5,453 nt of DNA, from positions 1 through 5,453 of the forward strand of contig QHZV01000109.1 of NCBI GenBank assembly GCA_003224785.1. The letters run 5' to 3'. Positions 5,253 to 5,453 of this stretch are shown here, one piece after another. The DNA comes from Acidobacteriota bacterium. GTDB taxonomy: Bacteria; Acidobacteriota; Terriglobia; Terriglobales; Acidobacteriaceae. The notes beneath the pieces are model-generated. The model saw only the letters and a list, made by a program, of their open reading frames with translations, was not told the origin of the DNA and did not search any database. A program made the translations under genes and the position numbers. Every line of letters begins with the position of its first letter. Positions within the stretch are counted from its first letter, which is position 1.

Positions 5253-5453
5253 AAATTGATCTCCGGTTAATAAACGAATGCAGCACAGGTAATTAGATGC
5301 TGTTGATTTCTCTGTGGGAAACGTGGACGTTGCACAAAATGCGGGCGTTGACATTAATTAATCAAATGTTAAGGTTACTTCCGTCGACGGTTGAAAGGGT
5401 TGGCGAAAATAAATCGTTGCCAGTCCGAAGTAAACTGGGTGATGGGCAGAACG
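5253..5453. other. AT-rich non-coding stretch at the window's right end
   Basis: Apart from the promoter-like sequence at 5348-5375, I see no supportable gene. GTG/ATG codons near 5439-5442 lead off the window with too little sequence to judge. The composition is lower in GC than the flanking genes, as expected for an intergenic control region. Confidence 0.4.
5348..5375 (+). promoter_or_regulatory. Possible plus-strand promoter with operator-like palindrome
   Basis: TTGACA (5348-5353) is a perfect -35; TAAGGT (5370-5375), 16 bases on, is a weak -10. ACATT (5351-5355) and AATGT (5365-5369) form a 5-bp inverted repeat over the AT-rich spacer, which also holds TTAATTAA. If real it would serve a gene to the right of the window. 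It might equally be part of the control region of the minus-strand small ORF. Confidence 0.3.

Noticed and set aside
5253..5354. Longer start (ATG 5354) for the small minus-strand ORF
   Set aside because: No ribosome site before 5354, and the added sequence crosses AT-rich control-like DNA; ATG 5252 has GGAG at good spacing.
1..5453. CRISPR array, tRNA, rRNA, transposase or defence genes
   Set aside because: Looked for spaced repeats, conserved RNA gene ends and relevant protein motifs on both strands; none seen.

Overview
The window looks like chromosomal DNA from a soil-type Acidobacteriota (Terriglobia/Koribacter-like) or a close relative. The main reason is a CadC-like regulator that joins a winged-helix DNA-binding domain, one membrane helix, a TolB-N-like domain and TPRs, an architecture expanded in that phylum. 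A secreted ScyD/ScyE-type beta-propeller and moderately GC-rich codon use fit. The assignment is an inference; there is no rRNA or tRNA to confirm it.

Layout. (1) 1-1047, minus strand: a secreted ScyD/ScyE-family protein, intact except that its C-terminus runs off the window. (2) 1048-1235: a divergent intergenic region with a good extended -10 promoter pointing right and a perfect 7-bp inverted repeat around it. (3) 1236-3167, plus strand: the CadC-like wHTH/TM/TolB-N/TPR regulator. Its conserved C-terminal tail is present in another frame just after the stop (to 3223), so the gene has suffered a small frameshift. (4) 3224-3423: non-coding, with a nested inverted repeat. (5) 3424-4628, plus strand: an EntS-like MFS exporter broken by a frameshift near 3590. 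The spacing suggests loss of about 31 bp from the second membrane helix, so I call it a pseudogene. (6) 4651-5061, minus strand: a small RNase H-fold protein, convergent with the exporter, with Asn in place of the fourth catalytic Asp. (7) 5062-5453: a hairpin-containing segment bounded by an 11-bp direct repeat that duplicates the RNase H start, a likely 40-aa small ORF (5130-5252), and an AT-rich promoter/operator-like stretch.

How the parts relate. The ScyD/ScyE gene and the regulator are divergent and share a control region, so the regulator could act on itself or on its neighbour, but this is only suggested by position. The small ORF and the RNase H gene are co-oriented and probably co-transcribed. 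No complete novel multi-gene system is visible. The observations most worth a second look are the duplicated RNase H translation start, the paired lesions in adjacent regulator and exporter genes, the Asp-to-Asn change, and the inverted repeat at the regulator promoter.
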